64,000 nucleotides of DNA from Gelidibacter mesophilus DSM 14095. GTDB taxonomy: Bacteria > Bacteroidota > Bacteroidia > Flavobacteriales > Flavobacteriaceae. Shown one piece after another: positions 45,584 to 54,174 of the stretch. Numbering within the stretch: the first letter of the stretch is position 1; the number at the start of each line of letters is the position of its first letter. The notes beneath the pieces were generated by a model that saw nothing but the letters and a program-made list of their open reading frames with translations, was not told the DNA's origin and did no database searches. The stretch is from contig NZ_AUHD01000012.1 in the NCBI RefSeq assembly GCF_000423005.1, forward strand, positions 1-64,000, written 5' to 3'. The position numbers and the translations under genes are program-made.

Positions 45584-47155
45584 ATGGGCAGAAAGCTATT
45601 CATTTTATTGGTTGTTCTGATGAGTTTGTCGCTCATAGGAATAATTTTCGTGCAGATATATTTTATTGACAACTCCTTAAACAATGAAGAGAAACAGTTT
45701 ACATTAAACGTTAAGCGTGCTTTAACCAATGTTTCTAGGATTGTTGAAGATAGAGAGTTTAAGTTGTATAGTAATAAATATCAGGAAATGCTAAACAGTG
45801 GCAAAAATCCTGACACTTCCAATATTAAGGGAATTTTATTGTATAGTTATGATGACGTATCCAATGAAACGACCATCTATCAAAATGGAATCCTAGAAGA
45901 AAGCTTTAAAGTGCCATCATTGTTCTTTGACATTGGAGGTTTGGATAGTTTAAACGTTAGCAGGGTCACGAACCAAAAAGAGATCAAGGTTTTTAAAAAA
46001 AACACTTTCGAAAACAATATTAATATTGCTCCGGAAAGAACGGTCATGGAATACCGTAAAATGGACGAGATTGAAAAGAAATTGTTCGAGATTAGTTATC
46101 GAGACTTATTCAATAATTACCCAATTTACAAAAGAGTAACAACAGCTGATATCGCTGGATTGTTAAAGAGGCAATTGGGTGAAAATGGAATTGATATTGC
46201 CAATGAATTTGCTATTTATGACAAAGATCTGGCCACTAAAGTACAATCTAGCAATTTTGAACTAGACCCATCTACTTTAGGTGTTCCGATGTTTTTGGAT
46301 AATAATAATGAAAGCAATTTTCGATTGTATGTCAATTTTCCCGAGCGTAGGAAGTTTTTATGGTCATCCATTTTAACTATGACGGTATTGTCCATAATTT
46401 TTACGATAATTATCATTTTAGCCTATACAAATGCGATTTATCAAATTATTAAGCAGCGACAGATATCTCAGATCAAGACGGATTTCATCAATAATATGAC
46501 ACATGAATTCAAGACACCTATAGCCACTATCAATTTGGCATTGGATGCCATGAAAAATCCAAAAATGATTGATGATAAAGAGAAGACCGCGCGGTATTTG
46601 AAAATGATTAAGGATGAGAACAAGCGCATGCACGCTCAAGTAGAAAATGTCTTACGCATATCTAAACTAGAAAGAAACGAACTCAATATTAGTAAGGACA
46701 GGGTGAAGTTGCACGACTTAATTGAAGATGCAGTGATGCATGTTGAATTAATAGTAGAAGATAGGCAGGGTTACGTTAAAATGCATTTGAATGCTGAAAA
46801 ATCGTCTATATTGGCGAATGACACACACTTTACCAATGTCTTGGTCAACATTTTGGACAATGCCATAAAGTATTCTGATGAAGCACCAAAAATTGATGTC
46901 ACTACTGAAAATGTAGGAAACAATATCATATTAAAAATTACCGATCATGGTAATGGGATGTCAAAACAGGTTCAAAAGAAAGTTTTTGAAAAGTTTTATA
47001 GAGAACATACAGGAAATGTACACAACATTAAAGGTCATGGATTAGGATTAGCCTATGTTAAACAAATGGTTGAAGACCACCAAGGACATGTTTCTGTTGA
47101 AAGTGAAAAAGGAAAAGGTAGCACTTTTATAATTAAACTACCATTAATATCATAA
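45584..47155 (+). CDS. Sensor histidine kinase, RprX-like
   Basis: 523 residues: membrane helix 1 (about 5-24), a periplasmic sensor of about 240 residues without known fold, membrane helix 2 (about 262-285), then a HisKA domain with His307 in NNMTHEFKTPIATI and a HATPase domain with NILDNAIKYSD (N box), DHGNGM (G1), HGLGLAYVK (G2). It should phosphorylate the response regulator that starts 3 bases later. The design and partner recall RprX/RprY of Bacteroides. The signal is unknown. Confidence 0.93.
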   Translation: MGRKLFILLVVLMSLSLIGIIFVQIYFIDNSLNNEEKQFTLNVKRALTNVSRIVEDREFKLYSNKYQEMLNSGKNPDTSNIKGILLYSYDDVSNETTIYQNGILEESFKVPSLFFDIGGLDSLNVSRVTNQKEIKVFKKNTFENNINIAPERTVMEYRKMDEIEKKLFEISYRDLFNNYPIYKRVTTADIAGLLKRQLGENGIDIANEFAIYDKDLATKVQSSNFELDPSTLGVPMFLDNNNESNFRLYVNFPERRKFLWSSILTMTVLSIIFTIIIILAYTNAIYQIIKQRQISQIKTDFINNMTHEFKTPIATINLALDAMKNPKMIDDKEKTARYLKMIKDENKRMHAQVENVLRISKLERNELNISKDRVKLHDLIEDAVMHVELIVEDRQGYVKMHLNAEKSSILANDTHFTNVLVNILDNAIKYSDEAPKIDVTTENVGNNIILKITDHGNGMSKQVQKKVFEKFYREHTGNVHNIKGHGLGLAYVKQMVEDHQGHVSVESEKGKGSTFIIKLPLIS

Positions 47156-47158
47156 ATT

Positions 47159-47869
47159 ATGGAAGAACAAAACAAAAAGATTTTATTAGTAGAAGATGAT
47201 CCAAATTTTGGAACCGTCCTAAAGGATTACCTGAATATGAACGACTATGATGTGGTTCATGCAAAGAATGGAATGGAAGGTTTTGAAAAATTTAAAAAAG
47301 ACGATTATGACTTATGTATTTTAGACGTCATGATGCCTTATAAAGATGGATTTACCTTAGCCAAGGAAATTAGAGAGAAAAATAGTGAAGTTCCTATTAT
47401 TTTCTTGACCGCAAAAGCAATGAAAGAAGATGTCCTTAAAGGATATAAGGTAGGAGCAGATGATTATTTGAACAAACCTTTTGACAGTGAAGTACTGTTA
47501 ATGAAAATTAAGGCGATCATTCAACGTAAAGCCACTGATACTGTTGCAGATAGTAAGCAATTTGAATTTAAGATTGGAGGTTTTGATTTAAACTCTAAAT
47601 TGAGATTTTTAAAGTATAAAGATGAAGAAACCGTTAAGCTTTCTCCTAAGGAAAATGAATTGTTGCGCTTGTTGGCACTACACGAAAATGACTTGATGCC
47701 TCGAGAATTGGCTTTGACGAAAATATGGAGAGATGATAACTATTTCACCTCTAGAAGTATGGACGTATATATCGCCAAACTGAGAAAGTATTTAAAACCT
47801 GATGAAAATGTTGAGATATTGAACATTCATGGTGAAGGTTTTAGATTGGTCATCAATCAGAAGGACTAA
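47159..47869 (+). CDS. Response regulator, OmpR/RprY type
   Basis: 236 residues. The receiver domain (5-120) has the acidic pocket Glu12-Asp13 (VEDD), phosphoacceptor Asp56 in LDVMMP, and Lys106 in LNKPF; the C-terminal winged helix (about 130-234) has KLSPKENELLRLLALHEN and YFTSRSMDVYIAKLRKYL. It binds DNA to control genes on a signal from the kinase just upstream. A strong terminator follows and it is transcribed with its kinase; coaE may also belong to the run, though a 68-base gap lies between. Confidence 0.95.
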   Translation: MEEQNKKILLVEDDPNFGTVLKDYLNMNDYDVVHAKNGMEGFEKFKKDDYDLCILDVMMPYKDGFTLAKEIREKNSEVPIIFLTAKAMKEDVLKGYKVGADDYLNKPFDSEVLLMKIKAIIQRKATDTVADSKQFEFKIGGFDLNSKLRFLKYKDEETVKLSPKENELLRLLALHENDLMPRELALTKIWRDDNYFTSRSMDVYIAKLRKYLKPDENVEILNIHGEGFRLVINQKD

Positions 47870-47889
47870 TACCAAAGATAAAAGCAAAA

Positions 47890-47919
47890 AAAAAGCCTAT
47901 CATAATAGATAGGCTTTTT
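47890..47919. terminator. Bidirectional terminator between the response regulator and the cold-shock gene
   Basis: A 12-bp perfect stem (47890-47901 with 47908-47919, core GCCTATC/GATAGGC), a 6-base loop, A run on one side and T run on the other. It can stop both converging genes. Confidence 0.9.
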
Positions 47920-47939
47920 CTTTTAAAAAATTGAAGCGA

Positions 47940-48131
47940 TTATATAACTCTTACGTTTACTGCGTTCAAACCTTTTTTTCCTTCTGTTAAATCAAATTCT
48001 ACAGCATCACCTTCACGAACTTCGTCGATTAATCCAGAGATGTGTACAAAGTGTTCTTTGTTGTTGTCGTCTTCAGTGATGAAACCAAAACCTTTAGCGT
48101 CATTGAAGAATTTTACGGTACCTTTATTCAT
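47940..48131 (-). CDS. Cold-shock family RNA-binding protein
   Basis: A 63-residue single cold-shock domain. RNP1 (KGFGFI) and RNP2 (HFVHIS) are both intact, and the aromatic KFFNDAKGFGFITE start is standard. It binds single-stranded RNA or DNA as a chaperone. It is monocistronic, convergent with the two-component genes, and has a -7 promoter element at 48157-48164, giving a leader of about 25 bases; the long leaders of cold-inducible csp genes are not seen, so it may not be cold regulated in that way. Confidence 0.95.
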   Translation of the reverse strand: MNKGTVKFFNDAKGFGFITEDDNNKEHFVHISGLIDEVREGDAVEFDLTEGKKGLNAVNVRVI

Positions 48132-48156
48132 AATAATATTAATGTTAATTAAGCGG

Positions 48157-48164
48157 CAAAGGTA
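48157..48164 (-). promoter_or_regulatory. -7 element of the cold-shock gene
   Basis: The minus strand reads TACCTTTG, fitting TAnnTTTG, 25 bases before the ATG. No clear -33 TTG. Confidence 0.55.
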
Positions 48165-48243
48165 AAATTAATTAATTGAAAAACAGGGCTTTTGATTTTT
48201 TATTTTAAATTATAAAAAAACTGATGGAGGTTTAATAAAAATG

Positions 48244-49152
48244 TTAACTCATTTCGCCCTTAATGGATTCTAATATTTCTTTCAAAGAGGTCTGGTAATC
48301 AAACCAGATTACGGCGTCATTTTTTTTGAACCAAGTCAGCTGTCTTTTGGCGTATCTTCTAGAGTTTTTTTTGATTTCAGAAACTGCAAAATCCAAAGTC
48401 CATTCGTCATCCAAAAATTTAAATAATTCACTGTAACCAACCGTATTAAGTGCGTTTAAGTGCTGTAAATGTTGTAGTTTTTTTGCTTCGTCCAGTAAGC
48501 CCTCAGCCATCATTTGGTCCACCCGTTTGTTAATGCGTTCATAAATAGTGGCTCTCTCAGCAGTTAAGCCAATCGTAATGGTCTTAAATTTTCTCTTGGC
48601 TTTGTCTTTATTTATAAATGAAGAATAGGGTTTGCCACTCCCAATACAAATTTCTAGTGCTCTAATCATCCGATGCGGGTTATCTAATGCTATGCTCTCA
48701 TAGGTTTGCGGATCTAAAGACTTGAGTTTGATTTGTAGAGGTTCAATGCCATGCAGAGCAAATTCCTCATTAAGAGTTGCTCTAATGGACGGATTTACTT
48801 GAGGGAAATCGTCCAAGCCTTTCGTTAGGGCATCAATATAGAGTCCTGAGCCGCCTACCATCACCACTTCGCTGTGGGTTTCAAAAAGATCGTACAACCT
48901 GCTCAATGCTTCCTGTTCGAATGCGCCCACATTGTAATTTTCCAAAACCGATTTGTGATGGATAAAATGATGAGTTGCCGCACTAAGTTCTTTGGTTGTT
49001 GGTGCAGCAGTCCCAAGTTGCATTTCTCTATAAAATTGTCTTGAATCAGCTGATATGACCTCCGTTTTAAAATGTTGCGCAATGGCAATACTCAAAGACG
49101 TTTTTCCAATAGCCGTAGGGCCAATAATACTTATGAGATAATTGTGATTCAA
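48244..49152 (-). CDS. miaA: tRNA dimethylallyltransferase MiaA
   Basis: A 302-residue enzyme that adds the dimethylallyl group to A37 of tRNAs reading UNN codons (EC 2.5.1.75). The P-loop GPTAIGKT, then ADSRQFYREMQLGTAAPT and MVGGSGLYIDALTKGLDDFP are all present; RYAKRQLTWFKK near the end is typical. It lies 27 bases after the ion-channel gene on the same strand and may be read with it. Confidence 0.96.
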   Translation of the reverse strand: MNHNYLISIIGPTAIGKTSLSIAIAQHFKTEVISADSRQFYREMQLGTAAPTTKELSAATHHFIHHKSVLENYNVGAFEQEALSRLYDLFETHSEVVMVGGSGLYIDALTKGLDDFPQVNPSIRATLNEEFALHGIEPLQIKLKSLDPQTYESIALDNPHRMIRALEICIGSGKPYSSFINKDKAKRKFKTITIGLTAERATIYERINKRVDQMMAEGLLDEAKKLQHLQHLNALNTVGYSELFKFLDDEWTLDFAVSEIKKNSRRYAKRQLTWFKKNDAVIWFDYQTSLKEILESIKGEMS

Positions 49153-49179
49153 GTTAAAGAAGTTTATTAAAGAGAATGG

Positions 49180-50043
49180 TTATTCGTATTCACGCAATAA
49201 ATGACCGCAGCTGTAGCAGTATTTAGCACCGTCCTTATGCCTTTCGACAGAACAGTTTGGGCAAGCCTCAGTATTTAAATCCACTGCGGTAGGAGATGGA
49301 GGATTAGAAACTTTATCCCTGTTTTGCGAAACGTATTCTGCAGAAACAATTCCTGTTGGTACGGCAATTATCCCGTAACCCAAAATCATAATAAATGAGG
49401 CTATGAATTGTCCAAGCGGTGTCACAGGGGTGATATCTCCAAAACCAACCGTTGTTAATGTCACAATGCACCAATACACGCTTACTGGGATGCTCGTAAA
49501 TCCAGAGGCTTCTCCTTCTACGAGATACATTAGGGTACCAAAAATGATGCTCACAATAAATACTGCAAACAAAAACACGGCAATTTTTGCTCTACTTGCT
49601 TTTAAGGAATTGGCCAGCATATTGGATGCTCCGAGATATCTTGCCAATTTTAAAATCCTAAAAACCCTTAAAAGTCGTAACGCGCGAAGTGCAATAAATA
49701 CTTGCGTACCAACAAATATTAACGATATATATTTTGGAATGGTGGATAGAAAATCGACGATGCCATAAAAACTAAAAATATATTTAAAAGGCTTTTTTAC
49801 GGCAATTATCCTTAAAATATATTCTATACTGAAGATTATGGTAATAACCCATTCAGCAATATCCAAAAAATTATGATAGCGAACATCAAATTCTTTAATG
49901 CTTTCCAACATGACAAAAACAATACTTGCAATAATTGCAAAAAGAAGGATAACATCAAACAGTTTTCCTTCTGGGGTATCGGCTTCATAAATAATTTCAT
50001 GAAGTTTTACTCTCCAATTTTTCTTTGGACTTTTATTGTGCAT
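49180..50043 (-). CDS. Voltage-gated-type potassium channel with C-terminal zinc ribbon
   Basis: 287 residues with six membrane helices. The S4 segment is ALRALRLLRVFRILKLAR (about 118-135) with an arginine or lysine every third or fourth residue, the pore loop has the selectivity filter TTVGFGD (197-203), and S6 follows (about 212-233). The C-terminal tail carries two CxxC pairs (Cys261/264 and Cys276/279), a short zinc ribbon. S4 suggests voltage sensing and TVGFGD potassium selectivity. The zinc-ribbon tail is not standard for simple bacterial channels and may act in assembly or gating. It lies between the DUF3857 gene (25 bases) and miaA in one strand run. Confidence 0.9.
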   Translation of the reverse strand: MHNKSPKKNWRVKLHEIIYEADTPEGKLFDVILLFAIIASIVFVMLESIKEFDVRYHNFLDIAEWVITIIFSIEYILRIIAVKKPFKYIFSFYGIVDFLSTIPKYISLIFVGTQVFIALRALRLLRVFRILKLARYLGASNMLANSLKASRAKIAVFLFAVFIVSIIFGTLMYLVEGEASGFTSIPVSVYWCIVTLTTVGFGDITPVTPLGQFIASFIMILGYGIIAVPTGIVSAEYVSQNRDKVSNPPSPTAVDLNTEACPNCSVERHKDGAKYCYSCGHLLREYE

Positions 50044-50068
50044 AAGTTCAAAAGTACTAAAAGATTGG

Positions 50069-52027
50069 TTATTTTTTCTTTAATACAACTAATGAATTTT
50101 TTTGGATATCCAATACCTTGTCAATATAGACTTTTAATGTTCCGTAGTAAATAGGATCATAGAGAGGCTCTGTAAAGTTCAACTTGAAATACACGACTAA
50201 TTTTTCATCAAGAACAGTCGATGTCAAAATCAGATCACCACCATTATTAGGCAATTTACGATTTAATTGCTTTGGCATTTCTACCACCTCATAATTACCT
50301 CCTAAATCTATTTGAACACTATAGAGGTAGGATTGTTTGTAACCAAAATCAATGGGATAAGTTCTTTGTTGTAATTTAAACGGATTATGGTCGAAGAATT
50401 TATAAATAAAAGGGTTTATATATATGAGCTCATTATTGGTATTGTTGTCGTTGATCTCAACATGAAAGGTTTCATTGAATTCTTCTGAGTTCTTTTCTTG
50501 TGTGATAATGTCGTGCGCACTCACCGTGATTTCTGATTGATGGTCTGCAATTTGATCAATATACATGCTCTGATTTTTGAAATACGTTTTTTTTCTATCG
50601 AGCGCATTATATCCTAAATATTTAGCCTTGACATTTCCGCTGACCATCTCGTCATTTACTTTTAAATCCACCCGATACTGAATGCTTGAAGACGGCTTCG
50701 CATCAATTGAAATCCAGTCGCTGCCATTTTTAAAATCCAATAACCGTCCGTACTGATTTAAGCATCTAAACGGTAATTGTCCAAAACTTAAATAAGGATC
50801 TGTGGCGTCTAACAAATAGGTTTCGCCATCAATTGTTGCCTGAACAATAAGGTAATTGAAATCTGAAATGACAGGATATAAAGTGGTGATAAAGCCGTTA
50901 TCTCGTGTTGAGAGCAGTACGGGCTTTACTTCAATATTGTTTTCTTCAAGAATGTTATGCAGTAGAATGTTGATTTCAGATACCTTACCGGATTTTGTCT
51001 TGATAAGGTTTTTTATAGAAACCTCATTAAATAGCTTATAGTCCCCATTCCAGACATAGTGGTCTTGAACATATTTATAAATATCCTTGGCAACGACCAA
51101 GGGGTTAATTTTGTCGGATAGCATACTTGTAACTTCATCTTTCAAGCCAGTGCTTTTTCGTAATTGAGTTCCAATATTTCCATCACTTTGTAATTCATTA
51201 TCGGCATCTTTCCAGGTTTTTGTAATGTTGTCTATTGTGCCATCAAAACCTCTAAACACCTTAAGTTCATATTCCAACCGAGAAAGATAGTTAGACTTAG
51301 TCGTCATATACTCTTCGGCTACAAATGCCGGAATGTTTTTCATTATATAGGTTGTGTTGGCGCAGTCTGCCGAAGCTCCATTGAAGGCGCTCAAACAGTT
51401 CTTTACAATCTTGGAATCACTCGAGTCCAATTTTTGGGTGCCCACCAACTTAATATTATATTCATAATTACCCGGAATACTGGTATGGTATTCACTATAT
51501 AATTTAGGTATTTCATCTTGGAAGTTCCACGGGTAGTATTTATATATATAAGGCGATTCTAATAGATAGCTATACGTAAAAACGGATCCTTCTTGAATAT
51601 TGGGCAACGTAAATTTAATGATGGTATATTTATCATTATAGGCTTCTTCGAAGATATCTTCAGGTTTCAGATCTGTTTTAATAACCGTACCATTTTTAAC
51701 ATTGTAAGTGGTTGCAAAAATTTTTGTCACCTTTTCTTTACGCCTATTGTCTTTGTAGAGATATATTTTTTCTGTCGCACTTTCAAAGCCTTCTCTGTTC
51801 AATATTTTGATTTTCCGTTTAATTTCAGTTTTGAGGGTGTAGCTATCCTTGTCAATATAACTGTTACCATATTCATAGATAACCAAAGCATTTGCTGTGG
51901 AATCTGTTTCAAATGTTGTGGTTTCAATATCATTTCTGCCTACTATAAAAGAATCAGAATTGAAAGAAGATTGAGCAAAAGAGAGGGAGGTAAAGAGTAG
52001 GAAAGCGATAAGGGAGAGGTGTTTCAT
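50069..52027 (-). CDS. DUF3857/transglutaminase-like secreted protein
   Basis: 652 residues with a signal peptide (1-18, LLFTSLSFAQ). The N-terminal DUF3857 domain (about 45-220) has the KRKIKILNREGFESATE and YTIIKFTLPNIQEGSVFTYSYLLE segments; a transglutaminase-like core follows (about 270-420, VVAKDIYKYVQDHYVWNGDYK), but where the catalytic Cys-His-Asp are expected the Cys looks missing (SGKVSEINILLHNILEE), so it may be an inactive fold. C-terminal beta domains end it. It is exported. The start ATG overlaps the stop of the exonuclease gene by one base. Its role is unknown. Confidence 0.85.
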   Translation of the reverse strand: MKHLSLIAFLLFTSLSFAQSSFNSDSFIVGRNDIETTTFETDSTANALVIYEYGNSYIDKDSYTLKTEIKRKIKILNREGFESATEKIYLYKDNRRKEKVTKIFATTYNVKNGTVIKTDLKPEDIFEEAYNDKYTIIKFTLPNIQEGSVFTYSYLLESPYIYKYYPWNFQDEIPKLYSEYHTSIPGNYEYNIKLVGTQKLDSSDSKIVKNCLSAFNGASADCANTTYIMKNIPAFVAEEYMTTKSNYLSRLEYELKVFRGFDGTIDNITKTWKDADNELQSDGNIGTQLRKSTGLKDEVTSMLSDKINPLVVAKDIYKYVQDHYVWNGDYKLFNEVSIKNLIKTKSGKVSEINILLHNILEENNIEVKPVLLSTRDNGFITTLYPVISDFNYLIVQATIDGETYLLDATDPYLSFGQLPFRCLNQYGRLLDFKNGSDWISIDAKPSSSIQYRVDLKVNDEMVSGNVKAKYLGYNALDRKKTYFKNQSMYIDQIADHQSEITVSAHDIITQEKNSEEFNETFHVEINDNNTNNELIYINPFIYKFFDHNPFKLQQRTYPIDFGYKQSYLYSVQIDLGGNYEVVEMPKQLNRKLPNNGGDLILTSTVLDEKLVVYFKLNFTEPLYDPIYYGTLKVYIDKVLDIQKNSLVVLKKK

Positions 52028-53385
52028 TAGCTGAGTGGTATCGTTTTGATCTGTTTGTTTTTTCTGAGATAATTTTGGATAATATGCTGAGTATCTCTAG
52101 TATCTTCCATAGGTGTTATAATAGACTCCAAAACTTTTTTATTGGTAATTTGAAAATTGAGATTATAGTAACCATAACCTTTAAAAACACCATTTTCTAT
52201 GAGTAACACACTGCGCTCATCTAAGGCTCTGCCTTTATCGATAATCATCAGATCCTGATTGTTATAGCTGTTTTTAAATATCAATTCTTGGACTCTTAGA
52301 TTATAATCGCTCGGGCTTTCTTCTTGAATACAGGCACCCTCACATTTATTAGTTTGATATTGAAAACACTTTGTTTTGTCGGAACCCAGTCCTACTAATT
52401 TTGGGCAGAGGTTGTAGGTCTCTACAGCACTAATTAGAAATTGCTTGCCATTTTGTTTATTGGAAAATGTAGTAATCGGTTTTTTTCTGCCATCTGCGTC
52501 ATCAATCTTTAAATTGAGATAGCCGTGCTCATCTGTAAAACTATAAAGTGCATGAGTAAAAACACTCTGGCGCTTTGCTCTATTGAAAGAGGGCTTGTTC
52601 TGTTTTATTTCCGCACTCTCTTTTAAAAGCGCAACCAATTCGCTGCCTGTAGCTTCATAAGTTACAGCTGCAACCTTATTTTGTAATTTCTTTGACTTGG
52701 GATTTGTAAAATGCTGATTGACCCTGTTTCTTATATTCTTGCTCTTTCCGATGTATATAACTTTACCATAAGTGTCATGTAGGTAATACACTCCAGTGAT
52801 AGACGGCAGCTCATCAATAATAGTTTTGAGATTAGTAGCCATTTTATACGTGGGCTCTGCTTTTACTGCATCCTGAATAATTGTTTTTTTTACATCTTTG
52901 GCCAACAGTAATTTAAAGAGTTTTACTGTGGCAATAGCATCTCCTGAAGCACGGTGTCTATCGCTTACAGGAATTCCTAAGGCTCTTGTCAATTTTCCTA
53001 AGCTATAAGATTCCTGTTCTGGCATTATTTCTTGGGATAGCTGAACCGTACACAATGTTTTGCGCTTAAATTCAAAACCCAATCTGCTAAACTCCGTACG
53101 TAGGATACGGTAATCAAATTCAGAATTATGAGCCACAATAATGCAGTCCTCAGTAATTTCGACAATACGCTTGGCAACCTCGTAAAATTTGGGGGCAGTG
53201 CGTAGCATTTTGCTGTTAATACCGGTCAAATTGACTACAAAGGGTTGGATTTCCCGTTCCGGATTGATAAGACTGATAAATTGATCAACAACCGTATGAC
53301 CGTCAAATTTATAGATGGCGACTTCAGTAATGCCTTCCTCGTTAAATTTGCCACCAGTGGTTTCTATGTCTAATATTGCGTAAAT
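52027..53385 (-). CDS. DEDDh exonuclease fused to a GIY-YIG nuclease domain, with an ATT start
   Basis: About 452 residues if read from the ATT at 53385. The DnaQ-like domain holds the ExoI motif as ILDIETTGGKFNEEG (Asp6, Glu8), then AHNSEFD (Asp91) and DRHRASGDA (His144, Asp149), a complete DEDDh set. The GIY-YIG domain (about 198-290) begins GVYYLHDTYGKVIYIGKS. A Cys-rich patch follows (CPKL, CFQYQTNKCEGACI). The layout is that of exonuclease-Cho type repair nucleases. No ATG, GTG, TTG or CTG lies between the in-frame stop at 53398-53400 and the ExoI motif; only ATT or ATA codons do. The first TTG (53229) would remove the ExoI motif. It follows yggS by 59 bases. Confidence 0.85.
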   Translation of the reverse strand: MYAILDIETTGGKFNEEGITEVAIYKFDGHTVVDQFISLINPEREIQPFVVNLTGINSKMLRTAPKFYEVAKRIVEITEDCIIVAHNSEFDYRILRTEFSRLGFEFKRKTLCTVQLSQEIMPEQESYSLGKLTRALGIPVSDRHRASGDAIATVKLFKLLLAKDVKKTIIQDAVKAEPTYKMATNLKTIIDELPSITGVYYLHDTYGKVIYIGKSKNIRNRVNQHFTNPKSKKLQNKVAAVTYEATGSELVALLKESAEIKQNKPSFNRAKRQSVFTHALYSFTDEHGYLNLKIDDADGRKKPITTFSNKQNGKQFLISAVETYNLCPKLVGLGSDKTKCFQYQTNKCEGACIQEESPSDYNLRVQELIFKNSYNNQDLMIIDKGRALDERSVLLIENGVFKGYGYYNLNFQITNKKVLESIITPMEDTRDTQHIIQNYLRKNKQIKTIPLS

Positions 53386-53444
53386 AATGCGTGCTGTTTA
53401 GTGATTTGTTGTTCAGGTATGTTTTAAATTGTCGATAATAAATA

Positions 53445-54110
53445 TTAGTAATTTCGCTCACCAAAGATACTACTTCCCACCCTAATCATGGTGCTCCCAC
53501 AGTCAATTGCAATTTGGTAATCGCTACTCATGCCCATGCTTATAGTTTTTAATTGACAATCAGTTATTTTTAATTCTTTGAGCTCGTCAAAAATGGATTT
53601 TAATTTTTTGAACTCCTTTTCTATATGTTGTTGATTGTCCGTAAATGTAGCCATTCCCATGACACCTACAATACACACATTTTTAAGTTTTAAGGTATCC
53701 TCAGATTTCAAAATGTCTTGCGCGTCCGCTGAGGTCATGCCGAACTTAGAATCTTCTTCCGCAATTTTTATTTGAAGCAGACAGTTGATAACCCTATCAT
53801 GCTTTTTCGCTTGTTTATCAATTTCTCTCATTATTTTAAAATTATCAACGCCATGGATTAGACTGACAAACTCGGCCATATATTTGACTTTATTCCGTTG
53901 GACATGTCCAATCATGTGCCACTCTATATCTTTGGGCATTTCTGCTTCCTTTTCAACCATGTCTTGGATCTTGTTTTCTCCAAAAACCCGTTGTCCGGCA
54001 TTATAAGCTTCCATAATTTCGCTGACCGGTTTTGTTTTAGAAACAGCAACCAAAGTAACGCCTTCCGGCACTGTTGCCCTAATATCCTGAAGATTTTGTT
54101 GTATGCTCAT
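53445..54110 (-). CDS. YggS family pyridoxal-phosphate homeostasis protein
   Basis: A 221-residue alanine-racemase-fold protein. Lys of the PLP site lies in VTLVAVSKTKPVSEIMEAY; later motifs are RVFGENKIQDMVEKEAE, WHMIGHVQRNKVKYM and SMGMSSDYQIAIDCGSTMIRVGSSIFG. It binds PLP and helps its balance, without racemase activity in studied cases. The start at 54110 was chosen as the family start; upstream codons in frame belong to the tail of the neighbouring gene region. It is 64 bases from the DUF1015 gene. Confidence 0.94.
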   Translation of the reverse strand: MSIQQNLQDIRATVPEGVTLVAVSKTKPVSEIMEAYNAGQRVFGENKIQDMVEKEAEMPKDIEWHMIGHVQRNKVKYMAEFVSLIHGVDNFKIMREIDKQAKKHDRVINCLLQIKIAEEDSKFGMTSADAQDILKSEDTLKLKNVCIVGVMGMATFTDNQQHIEKEFKKLKSIFDELKELKITDCQLKTISMGMSSDYQIAIDCGSTMIRVGSSIFGERNY

Positions 54111-54174
54111 ATCATCTATGTTATTCAATTGTTTGTTCTTTGCCAGTAAGCCTGAACCACAAACAAATTCAGTT

